A DNA stretch of 64,000 bases from NCBI RefSeq assembly GCF_027489515.1, contig NZ_JAIXZS010000101.1, positions 42,246-106,245 on the forward strand, in the 5' to 3' direction. This stretch comes from Novosphingobium sp. GTDB taxonomy: Bacteria > Pseudomonadota > Alphaproteobacteria > Sphingomonadales > Sphingomonadaceae. Below are positions 57,044 through 64,000 of the stretch, in pieces. Under the pieces are notes generated by a model. It was given only the letters and a program-made list of their open reading frames with translations, was not told where the DNA came from and searched no databases. The translations under genes were made by a program, and so were the position numbers. Within the stretch, counting starts at the first letter, position 1, and every line of letters starts with the position of its first letter.

Positions 57044-58624
57044 CTACTTTGCACCGGCGGCCGACCCGCCGCCCGGCCAAGCCTTGGTATCGGCGAAAAA
57101 GCGCACCAGTTCAGCCTGGATGAGCACGTCGTCGACCATCCCGCCATAGACCACACGCGCCGCTTCGTCGGCTGGGCGGTGATAGACATTGTCCATGAAG
57201 GCCTCGAGCCGCACTGGGTCCGAATAGCTGGTGCTGACCATGACCGAGGGGACATCGTGCTGTATCAGCGCCCAACTGTCCTGCCGCCTCGCAAAGGCAT
57301 TGGCGCCATCGCCGGACGCGAGCTTGCGCTTCATCGTCTTGAGCACCTTGGCGATCCCGGCATCGAGCGGCGTCATCCCCTGCCCCACCACGCTGACCGG
57401 CAGACCGGCCGGGACAAGCCCGGTGCTGTCCACGTTGAACGCTGCGACCACACTCCCCAGCGGCAGCGGCGGGTTCTCGGCGAAGGCCTGCGCGCCCAGC
57501 AGGCCGAGTTCCTCGCCCGTGGTCGCAACGAGATAGACATCGCGGTCCAGCGGCTTGCCGGCGGAAAGCTGCCGCGCGACTTCGGTGATCACGGCAAGAC
57601 CTGAGGCATTATCCACCGCGCCGGGGCAGATCTGCTTCTCGGCGGGCGGCGCCGCGCATTTGCCGAAGTGGTCCCAGTGCGCCATCAGTACGACCGCGCC
57701 TGTGCCCGGCCTGCGCCCTTCGAGCTTGCCGATCAGGTTGTGCGTCTTGATCCGCGTCTCGCGGTTGGTCGCTTCGAACGATCCCGCAATGCCGAGTGCC
57801 TTTGCGCTGAAGCCGGGCGCGGCACCCGCCGCATGAAGGCTGGCCAGATCAGGCGCTCCCGAGGCAGCCAGCACCTGCCGCGCGGTTTCGGCCGAGAGGA
57901 ACACCTCGATATCGCCGCCAAGGCGTTCGCCCGAAAGCGCATATCCTGCACGGCGGCGGCGAGCCATGACGTCTTCAAGCGAGCGTTCGCCATCAAGCAC
58001 CGTCAGCACAGCAGCAGCGCCGCTTTCGAGGAGTTTGCCAGCGCGGTCGACCGGACGCGGAGCAGCGCCGATCACGCCCGGCTTCGCCGGCTCGGGCGGC
58101 GGGGCTTCGCTGTCGAGGATCACTGCAACGCGCCCCGCCAATTCGATGCGGGCGCCTTCCCCGCCAAGGTTCCCGCCGACATAGACGAGCGGCGCATTCT
58201 CGATCAGGCTGCGCAGGCCTGAGGTGACGACGAACGCGCCGCCCTCCGCCACCGGCACTCGGCGCTTGCCATGAAAGAACTGCGCGCGCGATCCCTGCGG
58301 CTCGCGCTCGACCAGCTCGACGGGCGCAAACCACGAATTGCCGGGATCATTGGTTCCTGATTCCAGCCCGATATCGAACCACTGCCGCGCGAGATAGCGC
58401 AAGGTGAGCGTCTCGCCCGGCGTACCGGGCTCGCGGCCACCATACTCCTCGCTCGCAAGCGTGGTCACGTGCTGGCGCAGCTGCGCCTCGATCTGCTGCA
58501 GCTGGCGCTTGGTGGGGGCGGCAGCGTGGGTGGAAAGCGGCCAGAGCGCAAGCGCCGCGAGGCCTAGCGCGGCCAATCGCCTGAGCCGCCAATGCCGGAT
58601 GTGGACATGGGTAGAGTTGATCAT
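57044..58624 (-). CDS. Secreted M28-family zinc peptidase
   Basis: 526 residues. A signal peptide (RRLAALGLAALALWPLSTHAAA) precedes the catalytic fold, which contains an inserted PA-like domain (LVYVGGNLGGEGARIEL...LAGRVAVIL). Zinc ligands are visible as LMAHWDHFG, ICPGAVDNASGLAVITE, TTGEELGLLGAQAF, NVDSTG and YHRPADEAARV. It is probably an exported aminopeptidase. The ATG at 58624 is preferred; an in-frame GTG lies six codons earlier. Confidence 0.92.
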   Translation of the reverse strand: MINSTHVHIRHWRLRRLAALGLAALALWPLSTHAAAPTKRQLQQIEAQLRQHVTTLASEEYGGREPGTPGETLTLRYLARQWFDIGLESGTNDPGNSWFAPVELVEREPQGSRAQFFHGKRRVPVAEGGAFVVTSGLRSLIENAPLVYVGGNLGGEGARIELAGRVAVILDSEAPPPEPAKPGVIGAAPRPVDRAGKLLESGAAAVLTVLDGERSLEDVMARRRRAGYALSGERLGGDIEVFLSAETARQVLAASGAPDLASLHAAGAAPGFSAKALGIAGSFEATNRETRIKTHNLIGKLEGRRPGTGAVVLMAHWDHFGKCAAPPAEKQICPGAVDNASGLAVITEVARQLSAGKPLDRDVYLVATTGEELGLLGAQAFAENPPLPLGSVVAAFNVDSTGLVPAGLPVSVVGQGMTPLDAGIAKVLKTMKRKLASGDGANAFARRQDSWALIQHDVPSVMVSTSYSDPVRLEAFMDNVYHRPADEAARVVYGGMVDDVLIQAELVRFFADTKAWPGGGSAAGAK

Positions 58625-58803
58625 GGCAATCGGCTCACCCACAACGACTCATCGCTATCCCCGAACGGCCTAACGTCACGCTCTTGCTGGCAAAACCGCG
58701 GGACCTGCGCAAGTTTCCTCTGCAACCGGCCCTGCTGCGGTTTCCCGCTTGCGGATCAGCCCACCTTGCGGGCAATCGGGTGTGAGGAACAGGAGACTAG
58801 GCG

Positions 58804-59682
58804 ATGCGGCTCGATGATTTCGACAGTTCGATCAATGTCGAGGACCAGCGCGGCGGCGGCGGGTTCCGCGGGCCGGGCGGCAAGATCGGCTGCGGCAGCC
58901 TGATCATCGCGCTTGTCGGCGCGCTGGTGTTCGGGATCAATCCGTTGCAAACGCTGGGCGCACTGCAGAACATGCAAGGCTCGGCACCCCCTCAGGCCCT
59001 GCCCGGAAAGCCGGGCAGCCTTGCAGAAAGTTGCACAGTCAACGCCTTCAGCCGCGAGAGCTGCAATGCACTTGCCTCACTCAACAAGACGTGGGAGCCG
59101 CTGTTCCAGAAGGCCGGCATCGCCTTCACCGCGCCCAAGCTGGTGTTCTATTCGCGCGATGGGCAATCGGGCTGCGGTGCGGCGCAGAGCGCGATGGGCC
59201 CGTTCTACTGTCCGGCGGACCAGGGCATCTACATCGACACCGATTTCTACAACGAGATGGAGCGGCAGATGCAGGCCGGCGGCGATTTTGCGCGGGCTTA
59301 CGTGATGGCGCACGAATATGGCCACCACGTGCAGAACCTTGTCGGTACCTCGGATCAGGTCAACGAAGCGCAGCGTCGCAATCCGCCGATGGCCAACCGG
59401 CTCTCGGTCAAGCTCGAGCTGCAGGCCGATTGCTATGCAGGCGTCTGGGCCGCGCGCAACAAGGACAAGATCGAGCCGGGCGATATCGAGGAAGGGCTCA
59501 CCGCCGCGCACCAGATCGGCGATGATGCGCTCATGGCTTCGGCCGGACGAACGCCAGTAGAAGCCGCCTTCACCCACGGCAGCAGCGCTCAGCGCATGGC
59601 GTGGCTGCGCAAGGGCCTGGAAACTGGCAACGAGGACGCCTGCGACACGTTCAGCACAGGGACATCGCCGGGAACCCAATAG
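58804..59682 (+). CDS. YpfJ-type neutral zinc metallopeptidase
   Basis: 292 residues. A membrane helix (GSLIIALVGALVFGINPLQTL) near the N-terminus is followed by an extracytoplasmic domain with VMAHEYGHHVQNLVG, which is the HExxH metal motif, and KLELQADCYAGVWAA with the third ligand. Two cysteine pairs (CTVNAFSRESC and CGAAQSAMGPFYC) may form disulfides. The substrate is unknown. It is divergent from the M28 peptidase gene. Confidence 0.9.
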   Translation: MRLDDFDSSINVEDQRGGGGFRGPGGKIGCGSLIIALVGALVFGINPLQTLGALQNMQGSAPPQALPGKPGSLAESCTVNAFSRESCNALASLNKTWEPLFQKAGIAFTAPKLVFYSRDGQSGCGAAQSAMGPFYCPADQGIYIDTDFYNEMERQMQAGGDFARAYVMAHEYGHHVQNLVGTSDQVNEAQRRNPPMANRLSVKLELQADCYAGVWAARNKDKIEPGDIEEGLTAAHQIGDDALMASAGRTPVEAAFTHGSSAQRMAWLRKGLETGNEDACDTFSTGTSPGTQ

Positions 59683-59719
59683 CGGCTCAGCCATTATCAT
59701 GGCGAACCGGGGAAAATCC

Positions 59720-60343
59720 ATGAAGCATTGCCAACTTGCCATCGCTCTCCTGTGCGGGGCGGCTGCAACGCCGGCCGCGGCGCAAACCGTCGTCGCGCCT
59801 CAGAATGTGACGGCCGGCGACGTCGTGGCGACGCCGCTAGACAATCTCAACCTCCGCAAGGAGGATATTCCGCCGATCCTGATCGCCGCGCGCGAGGATA
59901 CCTACAATCTTGCCGGGCTGCGCACCTGCCGAGCGATCGGCGCCGAGGTGGTCCAGCTCGATCAGGTCCTCGGGCCCGATATCGATGTCGCGATCGACAA
60001 GACGCGCGACGAGAAGCGCGGCAATACCATGGGCCAGGTGGCCAAATCGGTGATCGGCTCGTTCATCCCCTTTGGCGGCGTGATCCGCGAAGTGACAGGC
60101 GCGGCTGGCCGGGAGCGGCAATGGCAGGTGGCGCTCTACGCCGGTGCAAGCCGGCGCGCCTTCCTCAAGGGCTATGGTCAGGCACGGGGATGCCGTTATC
60201 CGGCCCGCGCGGCGACCGCGGCGCAGGCAGCTGCGATTCAGGCGGCTGCAATCGAGGCGGCCGGGGCAAGCAGCAGTGCACCTCCCCCGCCAGAGACGAA
60301 GGCAAGCCCACGCAAGCGCACCAAGGCGCGCCGGCACCGCTAA
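59720..60343 (+). CDS. Secreted protein of unknown function, Ala/Pro/Lys-rich tail
   Basis: 207 residues. MKHCQLAIALLCGAAATPAAAQ is a signal peptide; GGGGA lies about seven bases before the ATG, which is preferred over one seven codons earlier. The central part has helical LAGLRTCRAIGAEVVQLDQVLGPDID and a hydrophobic KSVIGSFIPFGGVIREVTG that may insert in or bind a membrane. Two cysteines could pair. The tail is alanine-rich then basic (KASPRKRTKARRHR). I do not recognise the family. Confidence 0.75.
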   Translation: MKHCQLAIALLCGAAATPAAAQTVVAPQNVTAGDVVATPLDNLNLRKEDIPPILIAAREDTYNLAGLRTCRAIGAEVVQLDQVLGPDIDVAIDKTRDEKRGNTMGQVAKSVIGSFIPFGGVIREVTGAAGRERQWQVALYAGASRRAFLKGYGQARGCRYPARAATAAQAAAIQAAAIEAAGASSSAPPPPETKASPRKRTKARRHR

Positions 60344-60347
60344 GCTG

Positions 60348-60767
60348 TCAGTCGCGCTCGCGCGGCAACGCGTTGGCCACGTCCCGCTCTGCCTTGTCCA
60401 GCGCGGCGAGCGCCTGCGCACGGGCAGCGGGAGGCATGTTCCTCTCGCGCAGGATCTCTTTGCGCGCTTCAGCGATTTCCATGCGCGCCTCCGCGATGCT
60501 TTCGCGGGCCTCGGCCATGCCCGCACGCGCTTCCGCCATACCTTCGGCAACCTCGCGGTCGATCTCAGCGCGGTCCACAAAGGGAGCGTCCGGCGGCGTC
60601 GGTGCTGCGGGGGGAGCGGGAGGCGCAGGGGGAGCAGGAGGCGCGGGGGGCGCAGGCGGTTGCGGCGGGCTGACGTTGCTCTCTGCCGAGGCTTGTGCGG
60701 CGGCCATGCCGCCTATCATCAGCAGCGCAGCGCCTGCTGTCAGCGCGGTCCATTTGCGAAAAGGCAT
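60348..60767 (-). CDS. Secreted coiled-coil protein with Pro/Ala linker and heptad repeats
   Basis: 139 residues. A signal peptide (MPFRKWTALTAGAALLMIGG...ASA) leads to a PPAPPAPPAPPAPPAP linker of about 25 residues, then the segment from residue 78 has exact seven-residue repeats of the form (M/I)AEARxx, four in a row, continuing to EILRERNMP. This predicts a continuous amphipathic helix, probably a coiled coil. Such repeats also occur in the C-terminal part of some alphaproteobacterial BlaR1/M56 proteins, but no peptidase domain is here. The linker DNA is a GC-rich microsatellite. It is convergent with the preceding gene. Confidence 0.75.
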   Translation of the reverse strand: MPFRKWTALTAGAALLMIGGMAAAQASAESNVSPPQPPAPPAPPAPPAPPAPPAAPTPPDAPFVDRAEIDREVAEGMAEARAGMAEARESIAEARMEIAEARKEILRERNMPPAARAQALAALDKAERDVANALPRERD

Positions 60768-60889
60768 CGGGCAGATCCTTCCGGGATTTTTTTGATCACT
60801 ACCCCAGCTCTGCCCTGCCCATGCATCCGCGTCCGCTGCGCTTCGTCAAACGACTGACAGGAACCTGACGAACAGCGGGTTTCATCCCG

Positions 60890-61288
60890 TCAGGGTTTGG
60901 GCTCGACGATCAGATAGACTCCGGTGGTCTTGCCAATATTCAGCCCCTCGTGCCAATCGAACCCGTCGCTCCACCAGCTGTCACCCGCCTTGAGCTTGCG
61001 CACGACAGTGCCGCTGGCGGTGGTGATACGCATCGTCGAGCCCCTGAGGATATATCCCCAATGCGGCGCATGGCGGTGGCGCTCATGCCCCCATCCCGGC
61101 GGAAATGTGCAGCGCAAGACGCGCATGCGCTCATTGTCCTTGAGCACCGCGCAGACCTTCCTGCCCTTCCAGCCCGCTTGCAAGGGATCGGGATAGGCGG
61201 TGGCCTGTGGCGGCGGAATGGCAATGGCCGGGCCTGCCATGAAGGCAAACCCGGCCATCAAAAGCCCCAGTCCGCGAAAAGCGGGCAC
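60890..61288 (-). CDS. Secreted cupin-like protein
   Basis: 132 residues. GTG start two bases after the sdhA stop gives a signal peptide (FRGLGLLMAGFAFMAGPAIAIPPP). The mature part is one cupin barrel: PGWGHERHRHAPHWGYILRGSTMRI (motif 1 with His pair), then GDSWWSDGFDWHEGLNIGKTTGVYLIVEPKP (motif 2). A metal site is likely. Translation is probably coupled to sdhA, which is unusual since sdhB is expected in this position. Confidence 0.8.
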   Translation of the reverse strand: MPAFRGLGLLMAGFAFMAGPAIAIPPPQATAYPDPLQAGWKGRKVCAVLKDNERMRVLRCTFPPGWGHERHRHAPHWGYILRGSTMRITTASGTVVRKLKAGDSWWSDGFDWHEGLNIGKTTGVYLIVEPKP

Positions 61289-61290
61289 GC

Positions 61291-63117
61291 TCAGTACACG
61301 CGCTTCTTCGGCTTGATGTACTCGACGTCGTCGGTGAGCGTATATTCGTGCACCGGGCGGTAATCGAGCTTCACGCCGCCGCCCTTGCCACCCCAGCCAT
61401 CGAACCAGCTGACGGTGTGCTTCATCCATTCACCATCGTTGCGATCGGGGAAGTCCTCGTGCGCATGGGCGCCGCGGCTTTCCTTGCGGTTCGAGGCCGA
61501 ATGCATGGTCACCGAAGCCTGCGCGATCAGGTTGTCGAGCTCGAGCGTCTCGATGAGATCGGAGTTCCAGATCAGCGAGCGGTCCGAAACCTTGACGTCC
61601 GCCATGCGCTCGTACGTCGCGGCGAGCTTGGTCTTGCCTTCGGACATCAGCTCGTCGGTGCGGAACACCGCGGCATGCGCCGACATCGTGCGCTGCATCT
61701 CGATGCGCACCTGTGCCGTGGGCGAGCCGCCATTGGCGTGGCGGAACGTGTCGATGCGGGTGAGCGCCATGTCGGCGCTGTCCTTCGGCAGGGCCTTGTG
61801 CGCCGAGCCGGGCTTGATGATTTGCTTGAGGCGGAGACCAGTGGCGCGGCCGAACACGACAAGGTCGATCAGTGAGTTCGAGCCAAGGCGGTTCGCACCG
61901 TGGACCGAAACGCAGGCCGCCTCACCCACCGCGAAGAGACCGGGGACGACGGTTTCCGGATTGCCGTCCGGTCCGATCGTCACGACTTCGCCGTGGTAGT
62001 TACAGGGGATGCCGCCCATGTTGTAGTGCACCGTCGGCACAACCGGGAGCGGCTGGCGGGTGAGATCAACGCCCGCGAAGATCTTGCCGCTCTCGGTGAT
62101 GCCAGGCAGGCGTTCGGCCAGCACCTTTGCATCAATGTGATCGAGGTGAAGGTAGATGTGGTCCTTGTGCGGGCCGACGCCGCGGCCTTCGCGGATCTCC
62201 AGCGCCATCGATCGGCTGACAACGTCGCGGCTGGCAAGGTCCTTGGCGGACGGTGCATAGCGCTCCATGAAGCGCTCGCCTTCGGAGTTCGTGAGGTAAC
62301 CGCCCTCGCCGCGCGCGCCCTCAGTGATGAGCACGCCCGCGCCGTAGATGCCGGTCGGGTGGAACTGGACGAACTCCATGTCCTGCAGCGGGAGCCCTGC
62401 GCGCAGCACCATGCCGCCGCCGTCACCGGTGCAGGTGTGCGCCGAAGTCGCTGTGAAATAGCAGCGACCGTAGCCGCCCGTAGCCAGCACCACGGCATGG
62501 CTGCGGAAGCGGTGGATCGAGCCATCGTCCATGCACATGGCGATGACGCCGCGGCATTCGGGCACGCCGTTTGCGCCGGGCTCCATGATGAGGTCGATCG
62601 CGAAGTATTCGATGAAGAAGTCCGCATCGTACTTCAGGCTCTGCTGATAGAGCGCGTGGAGCATGGCATGACCGGTGCGGTCTGCCGCCGCGCAAGTGCG
62701 CTGGACGGGCGGGCCTTCGCCCATGTTCTGCATGTGGCCGCCGAATGGGCGCTGGTAGATCGTGCCTTCGGCATTGCGGCTGAACGGCACGCCAGCGTGC
62801 TCCAGTTCGTAGACCGCAGCCGGCGCCTCACGAACCATGTACTCGATTGCGTCCTGATCGCCGAGCCAGTCAGATCCCTTGACGGTATCGTACATGTGCC
62901 AGGTCCAGTGGTCCGGGCTATTGTTGCCGAGGCTCGCGGCAATGCCGCCCTGCGCCGCTACGGTGTGCGAGCGCGTCGGGAAGACCTTGGTGATGCAGGC
63001 GGTGCGCAGACCGGCCTGGGCCGAACCCATCGTGGCGCGCAGGCCCGAACCGCCGGCACCGACGACGACAGTGTCGTAGGTGTGGTCGATGATTTTGTAG
63101 GCAGGATTGGAAGCCAT
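61291..63117 (-). CDS. sdhA: Succinate dehydrogenase flavoprotein subunit
   Basis: 608 residues of complex [22 protein letters not shown] binds [21 protein letters not shown] holds the covalently flavinylated His; [27 protein letters not shown] is the catalytic base region; [22 protein letters not shown] follows; the C-terminus [13 protein letters not shown] is typical. It is preceded by sdhD (three bases) and sdhC, and followed by the cupin. Confidence 0.97.
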   Translation of the reverse strand: MASNPAYKIIDHTYDTVVVGAGGSGLRATMGSAQAGLRTACITKVFPTRSHTVAAQGGIAASLGNNSPDHWTWHMYDTVKGSDWLGDQDAIEYMVREAPAAVYELEHAGVPFSRNAEGTIYQRPFGGHMQNMGEGPPVQRTCAAADRTGHAMLHALYQQSLKYDADFFIEYFAIDLIMEPGANGVPECRGVIAMCMDDGSIHRFRSHAVVLATGGYGRCYFTATSAHTCTGDGGGMVLRAGLPLQDMEFVQFHPTGIYGAGVLITEGARGEGGYLTNSEGERFMERYAPSAKDLASRDVVSRSMALEIREGRGVGPHKDHIYLHLDHIDAKVLAERLPGITESGKIFAGVDLTRQPLPVVPTVHYNMGGIPCNYHGEVVTIGPDGNPETVVPGLFAVGEAACVSVHGANRLGSNSLIDLVVFGRATGLRLKQIIKPGSAHKALPKDSADMALTRIDTFRHANGGSPTAQVRIEMQRTMSAHAAVFRTDELMSEGKTKLAATYERMADVKVSDRSLIWNSDLIETLELDNLIAQASVTMHSASNRKESRGAHAHEDFPDRNDGEWMKHTVSWFDGWGGKGGGVKLDYRPVHEYTLTDDVEYIKPKKRVY

Positions 63118-63120
63118 GGC

Positions 63121-63504
63121 TCAAGCGCCCCCGAGAGCGATGCGGACGACCGAGACGATACCGAAGGCAGCGCCCGCGAACGGCACGATGTTGACGAGAA
63201 GCCAGGCCGCGATCTTGCCGCCCTCTTCGTGGATGTAGTCTTCCAGCATGACCTGCACGCCGAGGCGCGCGTGCTGGAAGGTGTTGATCATGATCAGGAT
63301 CAGCGCAGTCGCTGGCAGCGGCTTGGCCGCCCAGGCATGGACAGTCGCGTAGTCATGCGAGGGCATGAGAGCGAGGCTGACCATCAGGAACGGGATCAGC
63401 ACCAGATTGCCGACCGCCGTCAGCCGCGACGACAGGAAGTGGTGCGTGCCGTGGTGGCTGGAGCCGAGGCCGCGCACGCGGCCGATGGATGTACCGTTAC
63501 CCAT
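63121..63504 (-). CDS. sdhD: Succinate dehydrogenase membrane anchor subunit
   Basis: 127 residues with three membrane helices (LTAVGNLVLIPFLMVSLALMP, LPATALILIMINTFQHARLGVQV, AAWLLVNIVPFAGAAFGIVSVV). GLGSSHHGTHHFLSSRLTAVGN is the usual SdhD N-terminus and QHARLGVQVMLEDYIHE is the conserved heme/quinone segment. It starts 46 bases after sdhC. Confidence 0.93.
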   Translation of the reverse strand: MGNGTSIGRVRGLGSSHHGTHHFLSSRLTAVGNLVLIPFLMVSLALMPSHDYATVHAWAAKPLPATALILIMINTFQHARLGVQVMLEDYIHEEGGKIAAWLLVNIVPFAGAAFGIVSVVRIALGGA

Positions 63505-63550
63505 GAGATGTCCTTGAAAGGGTATGGATCGCAGGATCGGGTGGGAAGGA

Positions 63551-63976
63551 TCAGTGCAGCAGCACGAAGGCCCAGAAGACGCTGGTGGCGGCAACCGAAA
63601 ACAGGATGGTCAGCGAAGACCAGCGCGCATTCGCTTCGAGTTCATAGCCCGCGCCGATATCGAGCACAAAGTGGCGGATGCCGGTAGCCATGTGCTGGAA
63701 GAACGCCCAGGTGAGGCCAACCAGCAAGACCTTGCCGAGCAGCGCCGTCGCACTCTGGAAACCGCCCGCCGGAGCAAGCCAGACCCAGTCGAGGAACGTC
63801 TGATAGCTCTCCGGGCCGCCAGCCAGCGCGCCGACCCACCACAGCAGCAGGCCGAGGCCGGCGAAAGCAAGGCCATTGCCGGTGATGCGGTGCAGGATCG
63901 AGACCAGCATGGCCGGACCCCAGCGCCAGATTTCGAGATGCGGCGATAGTGGCCTCTTGCCGGGCGCCTGCGCCAT
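63551..63976 (-). CDS. sdhC: Succinate dehydrogenase cytochrome b556 subunit
   Basis: 141 residues with three membrane helices. RPLSPHLEIWRWGPAMLVSILHRITGNGLAF is the family start and quinone site, and FFQHMATGIRHFVLDIGAGYELE holds the heme-ligand histidine region. AGGGGG lies five bases before the ATG. It heads the sdhCDA row; the promoter is outside or at the window edge. Confidence 0.95.
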   Translation of the reverse strand: MAQAPGKRPLSPHLEIWRWGPAMLVSILHRITGNGLAFAGLGLLLWWVGALAGGPESYQTFLDWVWLAPAGGFQSATALLGKVLLVGLTWAFFQHMATGIRHFVLDIGAGYELEANARWSSLTILFSVAATSVFWAFVLLH

Positions 63977-64000
63977 AGAACCCCCTAAAATAATTGGTCA

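Noticed and set aside
60600..60690. GC-rich short tandem repeat read as a possible CRISPR or satellite
   Set aside because: The units are the in-frame codons of the Pro/Ala linker of the coiled-coil protein; there are no spacers.
61900..63687. 595-codon plus-strand frame opposite sdhA and sdhD
   Set aside because: Complement of conserved sdhA motifs, with no domain or ribosome site of its own.

Overview
The window is dense, high-GC chromosomal DNA (51 complete protein genes, one partial, no gap over 300 bases). It reads as ordinary core genome of an alphaproteobacterium, most likely Sphingomonadales (Novosphingobium/Sphingomonas/Erythrobacter type). Supporting signs are a C4-pathway 5-aminolevulinate synthase, sdhCDA with alphaproteobacterial-type subunits, a stand-alone ~1000-residue TonB-dependent receptor, a carboxyspermidine-type polyamine pathway, a moaB-slt-UDG-like operon and a KorAB 2-oxoacid:ferredoxin oxidoreductase. 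The taxon is an inference from gene content. I see no tRNA, rRNA, CRISPR array, insertion sequence, prophage or integration site.

Layout. 0-6 kb: a minus-strand block plsY-dprA-secreted protein-topA. 5.7-9 kb: plus-strand murI, a degenerate metallo-beta-lactamase-fold protein and hemA, closed by a two-way terminator shared with the TonB receptor (9.0-12.1 kb). 12.3-17.8 kb: a minus-strand polyamine locus of carboxy(nor)spermidine dehydrogenase, DUF486 membrane protein, NspC decarboxylase, serine hydrolase and ornithine-type decarboxylase. 17.8-19.4 kb: plus-strand threonine/serine dehydratase and a MAPEG protein. 19.3-27.1 kb: minus-strand rRNA/tRNA uracil methyltransferase, nnr, ilvD, N-formylglutamate amidohydrolase, ispE and ETF-ubiquinone oxidoreductase, many with overlapping stop/start codons. 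27.2-34 kb: plus-strand UDG-like protein, lytic transglycosylase, moaB, a large secreted alpha/beta hydrolase and a radical SAM protein. 34-43.4 kb: minus-strand small membrane protein, YbjQ, DUF1330, acyl-CoA ligase, dnaE, secreted protein, glutathione peroxidase, lolD and lolC. 43.6-46.3 kb: plus-strand purF, SDR and PilZ protein. 46.3-52 kb: minus-strand cyclopropane-fatty-acid-synthase-like enzyme, photolyase, korB and korA. 52.2-53.7 kb: HSL-type hydrolase and rppH. 53.7-58.6 kb: minus-strand TPR protein, rsmB-like, guaB and M28 peptidase. 58.8-60.3 kb: YpfJ-type zinc metallopeptidase and a secreted protein. 60.3-64 kb: minus-strand coiled-coil protein, cupin, sdhA, sdhD and sdhC.

Functionally the window covers DNA topology, replication and repair (topA, dnaE, phr, dprA), envelope work (plsY, murI, slt, lolCD, cfa, TonB receptor), central metabolism (sdhCDA, korAB, ETF-QO, hemA, ilvD, purF, guaB, ispE) and polyamine synthesis. 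The points most worth following are the membrane protein and NylB-like hydrolase inside the polyamine locus, a UDG-like protein that has lost its Fe-S and catalytic motifs but is translationally coupled to a lytic transglycosylase, an MBL-fold protein lacking its HxH metal ligands, an sdhCDA cluster without sdhB, and a secreted protein built of exact heptad repeats behind a Pro/Ala linker. I found no new defence or mobile system, and I regard the window as mostly conserved housekeeping.
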